A stretch of DNA of 48,804 nt from an uncultured Oscillospiraceae bacterium (GCA_948471205.1 CAOKRT010000012.1:1-48804); one strand, 5' to 3'; positions 1-9,550 are shown, counted from the first letter of the stretch. The notes: generated by a model not told the origin, from the letters alone. Made by a program: numbers and translations.

Positions 1-2
1 CC

Positions 3-92
3 TCTGTTTCTGAATTTATTTCCATTATTGCTTCCGATATTCAGCGTTCTGATGAAGAAAGCGATATGTTTGAAACAAATAATCGGGTTTAA
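3..92 (+). CDS. 3' end of an upstream gene (partial, unknown)
   Basis: An open frame enters from the left edge and stops at TAA 90-92, giving 29 residues rich in Ser, Asp, Glu and Ile that end in TNNRV. Codon use resembles the neighbouring genes. Too little is present to assign a family, and a chance open frame cannot be excluded. The 95 bp up to the next gene are AT-rich. Confidence 0.4.
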   Translation, partial: SVSEFISIIASDIQRSDEESDMFETNNRV

Positions 93-187
93 GACAGCAA
101 ATGTTTGATATTATTTTTACTTTTTCTTTACCTGTGAAATCTTTTCATTGCAAATTATTTATTGTAAAATAGTATACGGTGATATTT

Positions 188-856
188 ATGAAAAAAATAC
201 TGATTGTTGATGATGATGTGAGTATAGGAAACTTGCTTGAAGAAACACTTTCGGCAGACGGCTATCAGATTAACCGTGCCTATTCCGGAACAGAAGCGGT
301 TATGCTGCTTGATAATGCTGTTTTTGATTTGGTGCTTTTGGACCTTATGCTGCCGGGATTAAGCGGGGAAGAGGTTTTGCCTTTAATAAAGGACATGCCT
401 GTTATCGTTATCAGTGCAAAAGCAGAGGTTCAAAACAAAGTCAGCTTGCTTCTCGGCGGCGCAGCCGATTATATTACAAAGCCGTTTAATATTGCAGAGC
501 TTAAAGCAAGAATTTCTGTTCAGCTCAGAAAATCTGAGGTACAGCATTGGGAAAAAGAACTGATATTTCATGAAATAAGGCTTGACACAAAATCACATAT
601 TGTAACGGTAAATGAAAATGATGTGAAGCTTACAAGAACGGAATATGCAATCCTGAAGCTGCTGATGAAAAATCCAGGACAGGTAATAGCCAAGTCTGTT
701 TTACTTGACAGAATCAGCGATGATACGCCCGACTGCACAGAAAGCTCATTGAAAATTCATATAAGCAATCTGCGGAAAAAACTGCGTGAAAAAAACGGCA
801 AAGATTATATAGAAGCAGTATGGGGAATCGGTTTTAAAATGAGACAGTCAGATTAA
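188..856 (+). CDS. OmpR/PhoB-family response regulator
   Basis: A cytoplasmic transcription factor of 222 residues. The receiver domain (about 1-115) has the acidic pair at D8/D9, the phosphoacceptor Asp at about 52 in LLDLMLPG, and the conserved Lys in TKPF. The winged-helix DNA-binding domain spans about 125-220 (LTRTEYAILKLL and a C-terminal GIGFKM wing). A GTG at 179 is in frame, but the ATG at 188 gives the usual MKKILIVDDD start. It heads a cluster with an ABC ATPase, a permease and a histidine kinase, the layout of clostridial modules that sense and export or resist peptides or antibiotics. The substrate cannot be told. The likely target is the promoter just downstream, which carries two TTAACCG repeats. 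Confidence 0.9.
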   Translation: MKKILIVDDDVSIGNLLEETLSADGYQINRAYSGTEAVMLLDNAVFDLVLLDLMLPGLSGEEVLPLIKDMPVIVISAKAEVQNKVSLLLGGAADYITKPFNIAELKARISVQLRKSEVQHWEKELIFHEIRLDTKSHIVTVNENDVKLTRTEYAILKLLMKNPGQVIAKSVLLDRISDDTPDCTESSLKIHISNLRKKLREKNGKDYIEAVWGIGFKMRQSD

Positions 857-880
857 ATTTACAGATTCTTTACGGTTGCC

Positions 881-913
881 TTAACCGATTTCTTAACCGG
901 GTTGGTTTATAAT
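881..913 (+). promoter_or_regulatory. promoter with tandem TTAACCG boxes, upstream of the ABC transporter
   Basis: TTAACCG occurs at 881-887 and again at 893-899, 12 bp apart, followed by a perfect -10 TATAAT at 908-913. No good -35 box sits at the expected distance; the repeats occupy that space. This is what an activator-dependent promoter bound by an OmpR-type dimer would look like, with the regulator encoded immediately upstream. That assignment is inference. Confidence 0.5.
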
Positions 914-940
914 GAAGCAAATCGACTGGAGGTATTACTT

Positions 941-1855
941 ATGGAATATGTTTTAAAAACAGATGCCCTGTGCAAAAATTACAGGCATTTCAAGGCATTG
1001 AGCGGGCTTTCCATGCATGTTCCCAAAGGGGCAATTTACGGCTTTGTTGGGAAAAACGGTGCAGGCAAAACAACACTTATACGTTTGATATGCGGGCTAC
1101 AGAATGCTTCGTTAGGCAGTTACACGCTTTACGGTGTGGAAAACACGGATAAGAATATTGCAAAAGTGCGCAGGCGTATGGGCGCTGTTGTGGAAACACC
1201 TTCTGTTTATCTTGATATGACAGCAAGAGAAAATATGGAAATGCAGTATCGGATAATCGGGCTTCCCGATTTCAGCGGAATGGATGATATATTAAAACTT
1301 GTCGGTCTGCACAACACAGGAAATAAAAAAGCAAAGCATTTTTCGATCGGTATGCGCCAGCGGCTCGGAATTGCCGTTGCCCTTGCAGGAGATCCGGATT
1401 TTTTAGTGCTGGATGAACCTGTAAACGGGCTTGATCCGCAGGGAATTATCGAAATAAGAGAACTGATTATTAAACTGAACCGAGAAAGGCAGATAACCGT
1501 TTTGATTTCAAGCCATATTCTTGATGAACTTTCGCGTTTTGCAACACATTACGGTTTTATTGACGAAGGCAGAATTGTTAAAGAAATCAGTGCTGATGAA
1601 CTGGAATCTGCCTGCAGAAAATGTATGCGCGTTGAGGTGACCAGCACAGCCGTTTTAGCCGGTGTACTGGATGAAATGAAGGTTGATTATAAAATTATAT
1701 CTGCTTCAAAAGCTGATATTTATGCAAAGTTAAATATAACACAGCTTGCAGGCGCACTGTCTGCTGCAGGATGCGAACTGTTTTCCGTTTCGGAGAGGGA
1801 CGAAAGCCTTGAAAGCTATTATGTGAATCTTTTAGGAGGCGGAAGAAATGAATAA
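941..1855 (+). CDS. ABC transporter ATP-binding protein (drug/peptide export type)
   Basis: The cytoplasmic ATPase of a two-gene ABC exporter, 304 residues. Walker A is GKNGAGKTT (37-45), the signature is FSIGMRQRLG, Walker B is FLVLDEP, and the H-loop is SSHIL. The C-terminal ~90 residues are the extension usual in BcrA/lantibiotic-immunity-like ATPases. A frame extends up to 902, but GGAGGT at 928-933 sits 7 nt before ATG 941 and fixes the start. It overlaps the permease gene by 8 nt, so the two are translationally coupled. Substrate unknown. Confidence 0.9.
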   Translation: MEYVLKTDALCKNYRHFKALSGLSMHVPKGAIYGFVGKNGAGKTTLIRLICGLQNASLGSYTLYGVENTDKNIAKVRRRMGAVVETPSVYLDMTARENMEMQYRIIGLPDFSGMDDILKLVGLHNTGNKKAKHFSIGMRQRLGIAVALAGDPDFLVLDEPVNGLDPQGIIEIRELIIKLNRERQITVLISSHILDELSRFATHYGFIDEGRIVKEISADELESACRKCMRVEVTSTAVLAGVLDEMKVDYKIISASKADIYAKLNITQLAGALSAAGCELFSVSERDESLESYYVNLLGGGRNE

Positions 1856-2684
1856 ACTTTTACTGTGTAATTTCAGCCGAATGAAAAAAGATATTGTTTT
1901 ATGGCTTATTTCTGCTGTTGTTTTTATTATCGGTGTATCGGACGCAGTGGGTTCGTTCTGGCAGAACAGCCTGATTGAAAATGCAGAGCAAAAAGCAACA
2001 ATCAATAGTATTCTTTTTGATAATTTACCGTTTTTTGCAGTGATAACCGCAATGTTCAGTGCTTTATATATCGGAAAAGAATACGGCTTCGGAACAATAA
2101 GAAACAAGCTTGTTGCAGGGCATACAAGGGGACGCATTTATCTGTCAAATTATATTGCAGCAGTTACGGGGTCGCTTATTATTTACTGTTCCATGCTGGC
2201 AGGCATACTTTCCGTGGGCATTCCGCTTCTCGGCGGCTGGAAAGGAAGAGCGGGCACTCTGTTTTTGTATATTTTTATCGGTGCTGCTTCCCTAATGGCA
2301 ACTGCGGCGGTTTTAACCATGTTAAGTATGCTTTCGGCAAACAGGGCGGTAACTGCCGTTTTGGCAATTGTACTTGGTTTGGTTCTTATCATTTCGGCAA
2401 GCATTATGTACAATTCCCTTGCACAACCGGAAATGACTAGTGATATGGCAATGACGCTTGACGGAATAAAGATGCTGGAACCAAAGCCCAATCCGTTTTA
2501 TATAGGCGGAACCCGGCGTAGGATATATGAATTTTTACTGCAGTTTCTTCCTGCGGGACAGGGAATTCTGATTGCAAACAATGAAATTACAGTGCCTGTT
2601 CTGAATTTGGTTTGTTCATGTATCATTACTGTTTTTTTCAATGTTTGCGGCGTGTTGGTTTTTAGAAAAAAAGATATAAAATAA
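1848..2684 (+). CDS. ABC-2 type transporter permease
   Basis: An integral membrane protein of 278 residues with about six hydrophobic segments (around 15-37, 60-80, 102-126, 140-165, 170-193 and 255-272). Between the second and third there is the YGFGTIRNKL motif typical of ABC-2 permeases of the antibiotic/lantibiotic self-protection type. It starts inside the end of the ATPase gene and is followed after 13 nt by a histidine kinase, so regulator, ATPase, permease and kinase form one module. No substrate can be read from the sequence. Confidence 0.85.
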   Translation: MNKLLLCNFSRMKKDIVLWLISAVVFIIGVSDAVGSFWQNSLIENAEQKATINSILFDNLPFFAVITAMFSALYIGKEYGFGTIRNKLVAGHTRGRIYLSNYIAAVTGSLIIYCSMLAGILSVGIPLLGGWKGRAGTLFLYIFIGAASLMATAAVLTMLSMLSANRAVTAVLAIVLGLVLIISASIMYNSLAQPEMTSDMAMTLDGIKMLEPKPNPFYIGGTRRRIYEFLLQFLPAGQGILIANNEITVPVLNLVCSCIITVFFNVCGVLVFRKKDIK

Positions 2685-2697
2685 AGGAGAATTCGGT

Positions 2698-3609
2698 TTG
2701 AATTGGCAGTTTGCATTGTCAGGTGTGCTGGCGCTTATTATAATTGTATTGATTATTAAAATATATCTGCTGAAAAAATCTGCCGGTGAAATCAAAAATG
2801 CTTTTACCGAAAGACTTGAAACGGATACAAATACGCTTATTGATATTTCGTCAAGAGACAGGCAGATGCGTGCACTTGCCGGCAGTATAAATACCCAGCT
2901 TCGCGTTTTAAGAAATCAGCGTTGGCGCTTTCAGCAGGGAGATGCTGAACTTAAAAATGCCGTTACCAATATTTCGCATGATTTAAGAACTCCGCTGACG
3001 GCAATATACGGATATCTGGATTTGCTTGAAATGCAGGAAAAATCAGCCGATGCCGAAAGATACTTGAAAATCATACGGGAACGCTGTGAAATGCTGAACC
3101 GGCTTACAGAGGAACTGTTCAGATACTCTGTGGTTATTACAGCAGGCGAACGGCTTAAAACAGAAAACATAATTTTGAATAATGTGCTTGAAGAAAGCGT
3201 GGCTGCCTTTTATGCCACGCTTGTTGCGCATAATATTACGCCGGAAATTATTTTGCCTGAAAAAAAGGTTATTTGTATTGCCGATTCTTCTGCCGTATCA
3301 CGCATATTTTCAAATTTACTGAATAATGCAGTTAAATACAGTGGCGGCGATCTGAAAATTATTCTTAAAGAAAACGGAAGCATTATTTTTGAAAACAAAG
3401 CGCCGGGTCTTGATGATGTGCAGGTGGGCAGATTTTTTGACCGTTTTTATACGGTAGAGGCAGCGCATCAGTCTACAGGGTTAGGGCTTGCCATTACACG
3501 CACACTGGCAGCGCAGATGGGCGGCAAAGCCGTTGCGCAATATCATAGCGGCAGGCTGAAAATTACGGTTGCACTGCCTGCTGTTAAAAATCATACAGAT
3601 GAAATTTAA
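2698..3609 (+). CDS. sensor histidine kinase (single TM segment)
   Basis: A membrane-anchored kinase of 303 residues, likely partner of the regulator at 188. One hydrophobic segment (about 5-24) and no extracellular domain suggest that it senses the membrane or its transporter rather than a free ligand. The H-box is NISHDLRTPL with His94, followed by the N-box LLNNAVKYS, the F-box FFDRFYT and the G2 box GLGLAITR. The start codon is TTG at 2698, chosen because AAGGAG at 2684-2689 lies at the right distance and no suitable ATG exists before the TM segment. Confidence 0.88.
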   Translation: MNWQFALSGVLALIIIVLIIKIYLLKKSAGEIKNAFTERLETDTNTLIDISSRDRQMRALAGSINTQLRVLRNQRWRFQQGDAELKNAVTNISHDLRTPLTAIYGYLDLLEMQEKSADAERYLKIIRERCEMLNRLTEELFRYSVVITAGERLKTENIILNNVLEESVAAFYATLVAHNITPEIILPEKKVICIADSSAVSRIFSNLLNNAVKYSGGDLKIILKENGSIIFENKAPGLDDVQVGRFFDRFYTVEAAHQSTGLGLAITRTLAAQMGGKAVAQYHSGRLKITVALPAVKNHTDEI

Positions 3610-3685
3610 AATGAAAAATATCTCTTTTTATTTTTGTGAAAATATGTTAAAATAAAACTATATAAAATTAAAAAGGGGTAATTTT

Positions 3686-4726
3686 ATGCAGCACGAAATA
3701 ACATCAAAGCAGCGTCTTCTTGATGCAAACGGCAATATTGCCGAGCCGGGATTTGCGAAAAAACTTTTTTGGCAGTACAGCAGGGATGATATCAAAGCCT
3801 CAAAAATGCGTATTAAAGAGTGGGATTATTATTACATAGGCAATCAGGATTATGCGCTGTGTCTTACGCTGGCAGATGCAGGCTATGTAAGCAGCCTTTC
3901 TGTTTCTCATCTTGAATTTGGTGAAAACCCGGTGCAGACCAATGATTCGGAACTTGGTTTTTTTCCTTTGGGCAGGCTGAATCTTCCGGCAACAAGCGAA
4001 GTGGGAAATGTGCATGCAAAGGTTGGCACACTGGATATGTATTTTGATAATGACGGCAGTGTGCGCCATCTTTACGGTTCTTATGAAAATTACTGCAACA
4101 GTAAGAAAACGCTTGTATTTGATATTGTTTTAACTGAATTTCCTGAGGAAAGTATGGTTATAGCAACGCCTTTTGATATGGATAAGCATTTTTACTACAA
4201 TCAGAAAATTAACTGTATGCGTGCAGACGGATATTTTGAATTTGATGGCAAAAGATATGAATTTAACAGGGAAAACGGTTCGCTGGCAACGCTTGACTGG
4301 GGCAGAGGGGTATGGACCTATGACAATACATGGTACTGGGGTTCCGGTCAGATGGTGCTTGAAAGCGGAGATGTTTTCGGATTCAATATCGGCTATGGTT
4401 TCGGAAATACTTCCGCGGCAAGCGAAAATATGTTGTTTTATAACGGAAAATCCCATAAGCTGAAGGATATATCTTTTAATATTCCTATGGAAAACGGAGT
4501 GTATAAATATATGCAGCCGTGGACCTTTACATCTTCGGACGGCAGATTTGAAATGACATTCAAGCCGGTTATTGACAGGCAAGCGCCTGTTGATCTGAAG
4601 CTTATCTGCATGATACCGCACCAGGTTTTCGGATTGATTTCCGGAACGGCTGTGTTGGATGACGGAACGCAGATTATTGTGAAGGACAAACTTGTTTTTG
4701 CGGAACGTGTGCATAACAAATGGTAA
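3686..4726 (+). CDS. DUF2804 family protein
   Basis: A soluble protein of 346 residues matching the DUF2804 family in length and pattern: an N-terminal LLDANGNIAEPGFAK stretch, many aromatic residues, and a central DWGRGVWTYDNTWYWGSG region. No signal peptide or TM segment is visible. Function is unknown; family members resemble lipocalin/beta-barrel carriers or hydrocarbon-modifying proteins, but nothing here proves a reaction. AAAAGGGG precedes the ATG. It stands alone between two regulatory modules and ends in a strong terminator. Confidence 0.8.
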   Translation: MQHEITSKQRLLDANGNIAEPGFAKKLFWQYSRDDIKASKMRIKEWDYYYIGNQDYALCLTLADAGYVSSLSVSHLEFGENPVQTNDSELGFFPLGRLNLPATSEVGNVHAKVGTLDMYFDNDGSVRHLYGSYENYCNSKKTLVFDIVLTEFPEESMVIATPFDMDKHFYYNQKINCMRADGYFEFDGKRYEFNRENGSLATLDWGRGVWTYDNTWYWGSGQMVLESGDVFGFNIGYGFGNTSAASENMLFYNGKSHKLKDISFNIPMENGVYKYMQPWTFTSSDGRFEMTFKPVIDRQAPVDLKLICMIPHQVFGLISGTAVLDDGTQIIVKDKLVFAERVHNKW

Positions 4727-4759
4727 TTTTCGGCGGATTTTCTATTTTCTGTTATTACA

Positions 4760-4784
4760 GGGCGGATAATATCCGCCCTTTTTT
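4760..4784 (+). terminator. intrinsic terminator after the DUF2804 gene
   Basis: GGGCGGAT (4760-4767), loop AAT, ATCCGCCC (4771-4778), then a six-T run. Confidence 0.9.
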
Positions 4785-4897
4785 ATTTTTTCTTAACTTT
4801 TTCATTACCTTGTTTAAATTTTACTGTTGTTTAATACAATTAACGGGTTTAACTTGTGTTCTTAATATGCTACAATACTGGAAGGAGTGATATATGT

Positions 4898-5587
4898 ATG
4901 GAAACAATACTTGTTTGTGATGACGATAAAGCAATACTTGATTCAATTGAGATTTATCTGAAACTGGAAGGCTACAAGGTTTTAAAGGCTGAAAACGGAT
5001 TGGAAGCGCTTGAATTGGTTGAAAAAAATGAAATACACTGTCTTGTGCTTGATATTATGATGCCAAAGCTGGACGGTTTGCAGGCGACTCTCAAAATAAG
5101 GGAAAAGCATAATTTTCCGATTATAATGCTTTCCGCCAAATCGGAAGATACGGATAAAATAGCAGGACTTGGCTTCGGCGCAGATGATTATGTTACAAAG
5201 CCGTTTAATCCGCTTGAACTGGTTGCAAGGGTAAAATCTCAGATAAGAAGATATATTTCTTTTTCGGGATTTGTAAAAAAGGATTCCCAAATTGTTACCG
5301 GCGGGTTGGTGTTGGATACGGCGGCAAAAACAGTTTCTGTGGACGGGGAAAACATCAAACTTACGGCAACGGAATATATGATTCTGGAATATCTGTGCAA
5401 AAATATGGGCAGGGTGCTGTCTTCCGGACAAATATATGAAGCGGTCTGGAATGAACCGTCTTTTCGCTCTGAAAAAACAGTAACGGTACATATTAAGAAT
5501 ATTAGAGAAAAAATTGAAATTAATCCTAAGGACCCGAAATATATTAAGGTGGTGTATGGTCTTGGATACAAAGTGGAAAAAATATAA
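4898..5587 (+). CDS. OmpR/PhoB-family response regulator (second system)
   Basis: 229 residues. The receiver has D8/D9, phosphoacceptor D52 in VLDIMMPK, and the TKPFNP Lys; the winged-helix domain runs from about 130 to the end (LTATEYMILEYL, GLGYKVEK). A longer frame opens at 4856, but GGAAGGAG at 4880-4887 fixes ATG 4898. It overlaps the kinase gene that follows, so the two are coupled. VanR/PhoB-like in general appearance; target genes unknown. Confidence 0.92.
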   Translation: METILVCDDDKAILDSIEIYLKLEGYKVLKAENGLEALELVEKNEIHCLVLDIMMPKLDGLQATLKIREKHNFPIIMLSAKSEDTDKIAGLGFGADDYVTKPFNPLELVARVKSQIRRYISFSGFVKKDSQIVTGGLVLDTAAKTVSVDGENIKLTATEYMILEYLCKNMGRVLSSGQIYEAVWNEPSFRSEKTVTVHIKNIREKIEINPKDPKYIKVVYGLGYKVEKI

Positions 5588-8006
5588 ATTCAGCAGTATA
5601 AATAAATTTTTAACGGTGCTGCTGTCCTGCTTTTTGGCAGCAGTTATGGCAATCAATATGCTGTCGCTTGTGCATTATTGTGTGTTTTTCGTAAATGAAA
5701 GGGATTTTCTGAATCCGGATAAAACGAATTTTTATTCAAATTCGGTATTTGTGGAAAATTTCCATGACGGTATAACGGCAATAGAAAACGCAATAACCGT
5801 TTCTGCAAGAGAACAGAAAAAACAGGATTACATTGATGAATTTCTTAAGAATTATAAGAATGAGGGACTGAAAAACAGATTAAGCGATCAGGAAGTTTTA
5901 AGTATCGTTTACGGAGAAAATGAAGCTTATTCCGGCGACAATCAATCCCAGAACGGTTATTATGAATCCGGCTTTCTGAAGGACGGCAGGCAGTATTATC
6001 AGGGAGACGACGGATATTATTACACCCATTTTATGGTGTATGAAGATCAGTCGCTTGCATTGCCGGATGACAGCAGAGACGGTATAAATTTCGGTCATAA
6101 TGATTCGCGTGCGGTTGATATGATAAGCCTTTATTACAACAACCATCTTGCTTATTATAACGATTATTATGATAATGTGTATGATAAAAATAAAATTGAA
6201 AATATAATCTATTATGCTTCTTTTGGAAAGGAAATTATTACAAATGCTTCTGATAAGGATGCCCTTATAAAAGAGATTGAAAAAGGGACAGGCGATTATA
6301 TTTATTACCATTCGGGCACAGGTGTTTTTTCTTCAAGTGAAAATCTCAAACATTTTGCAACGATGAATGCTTTTAATGCGGAAAACTATTTTCTGAATTC
6401 GCTGAACGATGATTTTGTTGTATATATCAGCATAAATTCCGATTTTACGGCAGAGGACAGCTATCAGTATCTTTATAACGATTATAATAAAGCATGTGAA
6501 ACAGATATTAATTATACAATTATAAATATGCTTATTTCATCGGTTTTACTGATACTTCTTGCGGTTGTTTCATGCCGTCTTGCAGGACATAAAAACGGCA
6601 TGGCTTCCATGGCTAAAACAGACAAAATTCCGGCAGATATACAATTTGTATTAATGGCAGCAGCCGTTGGAATAATCGGTACGGGCATAGGTGCTTTGAT
6701 TTGTGAATACGGTTATATTTTAAGATATCCCAGAAGTCATTTTATCCGCAGTGATATGGTTTTCTATCATTCTGGATGGCTGAATCTGATTGTTTGTATT
6801 GGCTTTATTCTGGCATGGCTTATTCTTTTGGGCTTTGTTGCGTCTGTTTCAAGAGCAGTAAAGGCGGATTATCCCGTGTTCAAGAATATGCTGATTGTAA
6901 AGATTTTCAAGGCAGTTTATAAAGTGCTTTTGTGGATGTTAAAAGGCATTGGCAAAGGTGCAAAATGCTTTGGGAATATGATTGCGGACTATGCATTTAA
7001 ACCGAAAAAACTGCACAAAAGGTCTGTACCCGCGGTTGTTTTGTATACGCTGTTTAATATTGTTTCCATATTTATAATATGGAGCATTGGATTGGATGCG
7101 TCCGGTGTCGTTGCATTTCTTTGTGCTGTTGTGGTTATTGCGGCAGATGCCTATCTGGTTTACAGGGCGGTTAAATATATGAAATCGCTTGATGATATTA
7201 TTGATGCAAGCGAAAACGGCAGCCCTTTGCCTTATAATACGACACAGCTTCCGGCAAGCCTTAAAATTCTTGCTGACAGCCTTGAAAAAACAAATGCCCA
7301 ACTGCAGCAGGCAGTTATTAAAGCAGTTAAGGATGAACGAACCAAAACAGAACTTATAACCAATGTTTCGCATGATTTGAAAACGCCGCTCACTTCTGTT
7401 ATCAATTATATTGACTTGCTTCAGAAGTGCGATATTGAGGATGAGGATGCAAAAAAATACATGGCGGTTATTGCGGAAAAATCCAACAAACTGAAAAGAT
7501 TGATTGAAGATTTGATTGAAGCGTCAAAAGTGTCTTCGGGCAATGTTGCCGTGAATAAAACAATGCTTAATCTGAACGAACTTGCGGCACAGGCTGTGGT
7601 AGAGGAAACCGCGGATATTGAAAAACACAGTCTGCAGGTTATTTTTGAGGAATCGGAAGATAAGCATATCGTGTATGCGGACGGAACAAAGATTTACCGT
7701 GTGTTTGAAAATCTGCTTTCAAATGCAAGAAAATATTCTGCGCCGGGTTCCCGTGTGTATGCAAGGGTATATTCCGATAATGCTTTCGGTTATTTTGAAA
7801 TAAAGAATATTTCAAGGGAACAGCTTAATATTTCTGCCGAAGAATTAACGGAACGCTTTGTAAGGGGAGACCGCTCCAGAAGTCAGGACGGAAACGGACT
7901 TGGATTGTCTATTGCAAAGGAACTCTGCAGACTGAATAACGGTGAACTGATTATTTCCATAGACGGCGATTTGTTTAAGGCAACGGTTAAAATTCCAAAA
8001 CAGTAA
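5556..8006 (+). CDS. large multi-TM sensor histidine kinase
   Basis: 816 residues. After one TM segment (about 17-40) comes an outside domain of some 290 residues that is unusually rich in Tyr, Asp and Asn, then five more TM segments spread over about 315-555, a linker, HisKA with NVSHDLKTPL (His606), and HATPase_c with NLLSNARKYS and NGLGLSIAK. ATG 5556 is preferred over an upstream in-frame ATG (5514) because AAGGTGG lies just before it. It overlaps the regulator gene by 32 nt. The outer domain matches no sensor domain I recognise. Transcription ends at a terminator 12 bp downstream. Confidence 0.88.
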   Translation: MVLDTKWKKYKFSSINKFLTVLLSCFLAAVMAINMLSLVHYCVFFVNERDFLNPDKTNFYSNSVFVENFHDGITAIENAITVSAREQKKQDYIDEFLKNYKNEGLKNRLSDQEVLSIVYGENEAYSGDNQSQNGYYESGFLKDGRQYYQGDDGYYYTHFMVYEDQSLALPDDSRDGINFGHNDSRAVDMISLYYNNHLAYYNDYYDNVYDKNKIENIIYYASFGKEIITNASDKDALIKEIEKGTGDYIYYHSGTGVFSSSENLKHFATMNAFNAENYFLNSLNDDFVVYISINSDFTAEDSYQYLYNDYNKACETDINYTIINMLISSVLLILLAVVSCRLAGHKNGMASMAKTDKIPADIQFVLMAAAVGIIGTGIGALICEYGYILRYPRSHFIRSDMVFYHSGWLNLIVCIGFILAWLILLGFVASVSRAVKADYPVFKNMLIVKIFKAVYKVLLWMLKGIGKGAKCFGNMIADYAFKPKKLHKRSVPAVVLYTLFNIVSIFIIWSIGLDASGVVAFLCAVVVIAADAYLVYRAVKYMKSLDDIIDASENGSPLPYNTTQLPASLKILADSLEKTNAQLQQAVIKAVKDERTKTELITNVSHDLKTPLTSVINYIDLLQKCDIEDEDAKKYMAVIAEKSNKLKRLIEDLIEASKVSSGNVAVNKTMLNLNELAAQAVVEETADIEKHSLQVIFEESEDKHIVYADGTKIYRVFENLLSNARKYSAPGSRVYARVYSDNAFGYFEIKNISREQLNISAEELTERFVRGDRSRSQDGNGLGLSIAKELCRLNNGELIISIDGDLFKATVKIPKQ

Positions 8007-8017
8007 TATATATGAAA

Positions 8018-8039
8018 AGCGGGCATAGCCCGCTTTTTT
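8018..8039 (+). terminator. terminator after the second two-component operon
   Basis: AGCGGGC, loop ATA, GCCCGCT (8018-8034), then a T run. Confidence 0.9.
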
Positions 8040-8082
8040 GATTATGGACATTTACATTATAAGTTCTTTTGTAAAATTTTCG

Positions 8083-8111
8083 TTGACAAATAAATAACAA
8101 TCCCTCATAAT
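8083..8111 (+). promoter_or_regulatory. sigma-A promoter of the MFS gene
   Basis: TTGACA at 8083-8088, 17-bp spacer, CATAAT at 8106-8111, followed by AAGGGGG before ATG 8133. Confidence 0.8.
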
Positions 8112-8132
8112 ACGATATAAGGGGGAATTTTT

Positions 8133-9503
8133 ATGAAAAAGAATGGGTACGGGCTTGGTTCAAAAATATGGTTTAACATTATTATTTTTGGATTTATAGG
8201 GCAGATAGCATGGGCTGTTGAAAATATGTTTTTCAATACGTTTCTTTATAATTCTGTTTATAACGGCGCATCGCAGTCTGCAGTAAACGGTTCTATTGAT
8301 GTTATGAGTGCCATAAGCATTATGGTTGCGGCAAGCGCATCCTTTACCGTGCTGGCAACATTTTTAATGGGAACATTAAGCGATAAAATCGGAAAACGCA
8401 AGCCTTTTATTTCAATAGGATATATTCTTTGGGGTATTGTAACAGCCGTGTTCGGGGTTATATCCAGAGATAATACGGCAAAACTGTTTCAGCTTACGGA
8501 TGAGGTTAAGATTTTAACCGTAACTGTGGCAATGGTTATTGTTATGGACTGTATTATGTCGTTTATCGGCTCAACCGGAAACGATGCAGCATTCAATGCA
8601 TGGGTAACGGATGTTACAAACACAAAAAACCGTGCAACTGTTGAAAGTGTGCTTACCATTCTTCCGCTTGTAGCTACTGCAGGCGTAATGGGGCTTGCAG
8701 GTGCTGTGGAATCTATCGGATATGATGTAATTTTTATCGGTCTCGGTGCTGTTGTTTCAATATGCGGCGTACTGGGTCTGTTTACGGTTAAAGATAAAAA
8801 TGTTCAGGCACAGCCGGGTGAATCCTATTGGAAGGATATTATTTACGGCTTCCGCCCGTCTGTTGTTAAGGAAAATAAAAATCTTTATCTTGCGCTTTCG
8901 GCAAACTGCCTGTGTGCAACTGCGTTTCAGGTGTTTTTTCCGTACATATTCATTTATCTCGGCAATGTAATGAATTTCAGCCTTGATAATGTTCTGGCAT
9001 CGCTTACACCGGCAATTATGGCTGTTGCCGCTGTGGTTGTAATTGTTGCTGTGATTATGATTATATGTGCCGGAAAGCTGATGGATAAGCTTGGAAAAGA
9101 AAAATTTATGGTGGTTTCCATTGTGCTTTATTTCCTGGGGCTGTTTGCTGCAGGGTTTGCTGAAAACATAGTGGTATTCTTTATATGCGCCGTTCCGGCA
9201 CTTCTTGGCTGGGCATTGCTTTCAATTGCCATGAATGCGTCTATACGCGATTTTATGCCGGAGGGAAAAGTGGGCGTATTCCAGGGAATAAGAATTCTGT
9301 TTTTTGTACTTATTCCTATGATTGTCGGTCCGTTTATCGGAAATATTGTGTGCCGTTTTTCTCAGATTACTTATACAAATGAATACGGTGTTGTTACATC
9401 TGCTCCGGGAAATGTTATGTTTTGGGGCGCGGCGGCAGTGGCGGTTTTAACCCTTATTCCGGTGTTTATTTTAAGAAGAAAAATCGGCAAACCGAAGAAG
9501 TAA
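8133..9503 (+). CDS. MFS transporter (GPH/SLC45-like)
   Basis: An integral membrane protein of 456 residues with about 12 hydrophobic segments. The loop after TM2 reads GTLSDKIGKRKPFI, the major facilitator motif A, in the form used by glycoside-pentoside-hexuronide:cation symporters and SLC45-type sugar carriers. It has its own promoter and no glycosidase or kinase next to it, so the substrate cannot be inferred. Two other GPH-like carriers occur in this window (24071 and 30526); this one differs in sequence from both. Confidence 0.82.
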   Translation: MKKNGYGLGSKIWFNIIIFGFIGQIAWAVENMFFNTFLYNSVYNGASQSAVNGSIDVMSAISIMVAASASFTVLATFLMGTLSDKIGKRKPFISIGYILWGIVTAVFGVISRDNTAKLFQLTDEVKILTVTVAMVIVMDCIMSFIGSTGNDAAFNAWVTDVTNTKNRATVESVLTILPLVATAGVMGLAGAVESIGYDVIFIGLGAVVSICGVLGLFTVKDKNVQAQPGESYWKDIIYGFRPSVVKENKNLYLALSANCLCATAFQVFFPYIFIYLGNVMNFSLDNVLASLTPAIMAVAAVVVIVAVIMIICAGKLMDKLGKEKFMVVSIVLYFLGLFAAGFAENIVVFFICAVPALLGWALLSIAMNASIRDFMPEGKVGVFQGIRILFFVLIPMIVGPFIGNIVCRFSQITYTNEYGVVTSAPGNVMFWGAAAVAVLTLIPVFILRRKIGKPKK

Positions 9504-9550
9504 ATGCATTTGCGGGATTAAGCAAAAAAAAGAAATGTTCCTAAAATCTT

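Noticed and set aside
4130-4714. 194-codon frame on the minus strand
   Set aside because: Antisense to the DUF2804 gene, with no plausible domain or ribosome site.
4982-5656. 224-codon frame on the minus strand over the second response regulator
   Set aside because: The plus strand encodes a complete receiver plus winged helix; the minus-strand product is low-complexity Cys/Phe/Arg-rich.
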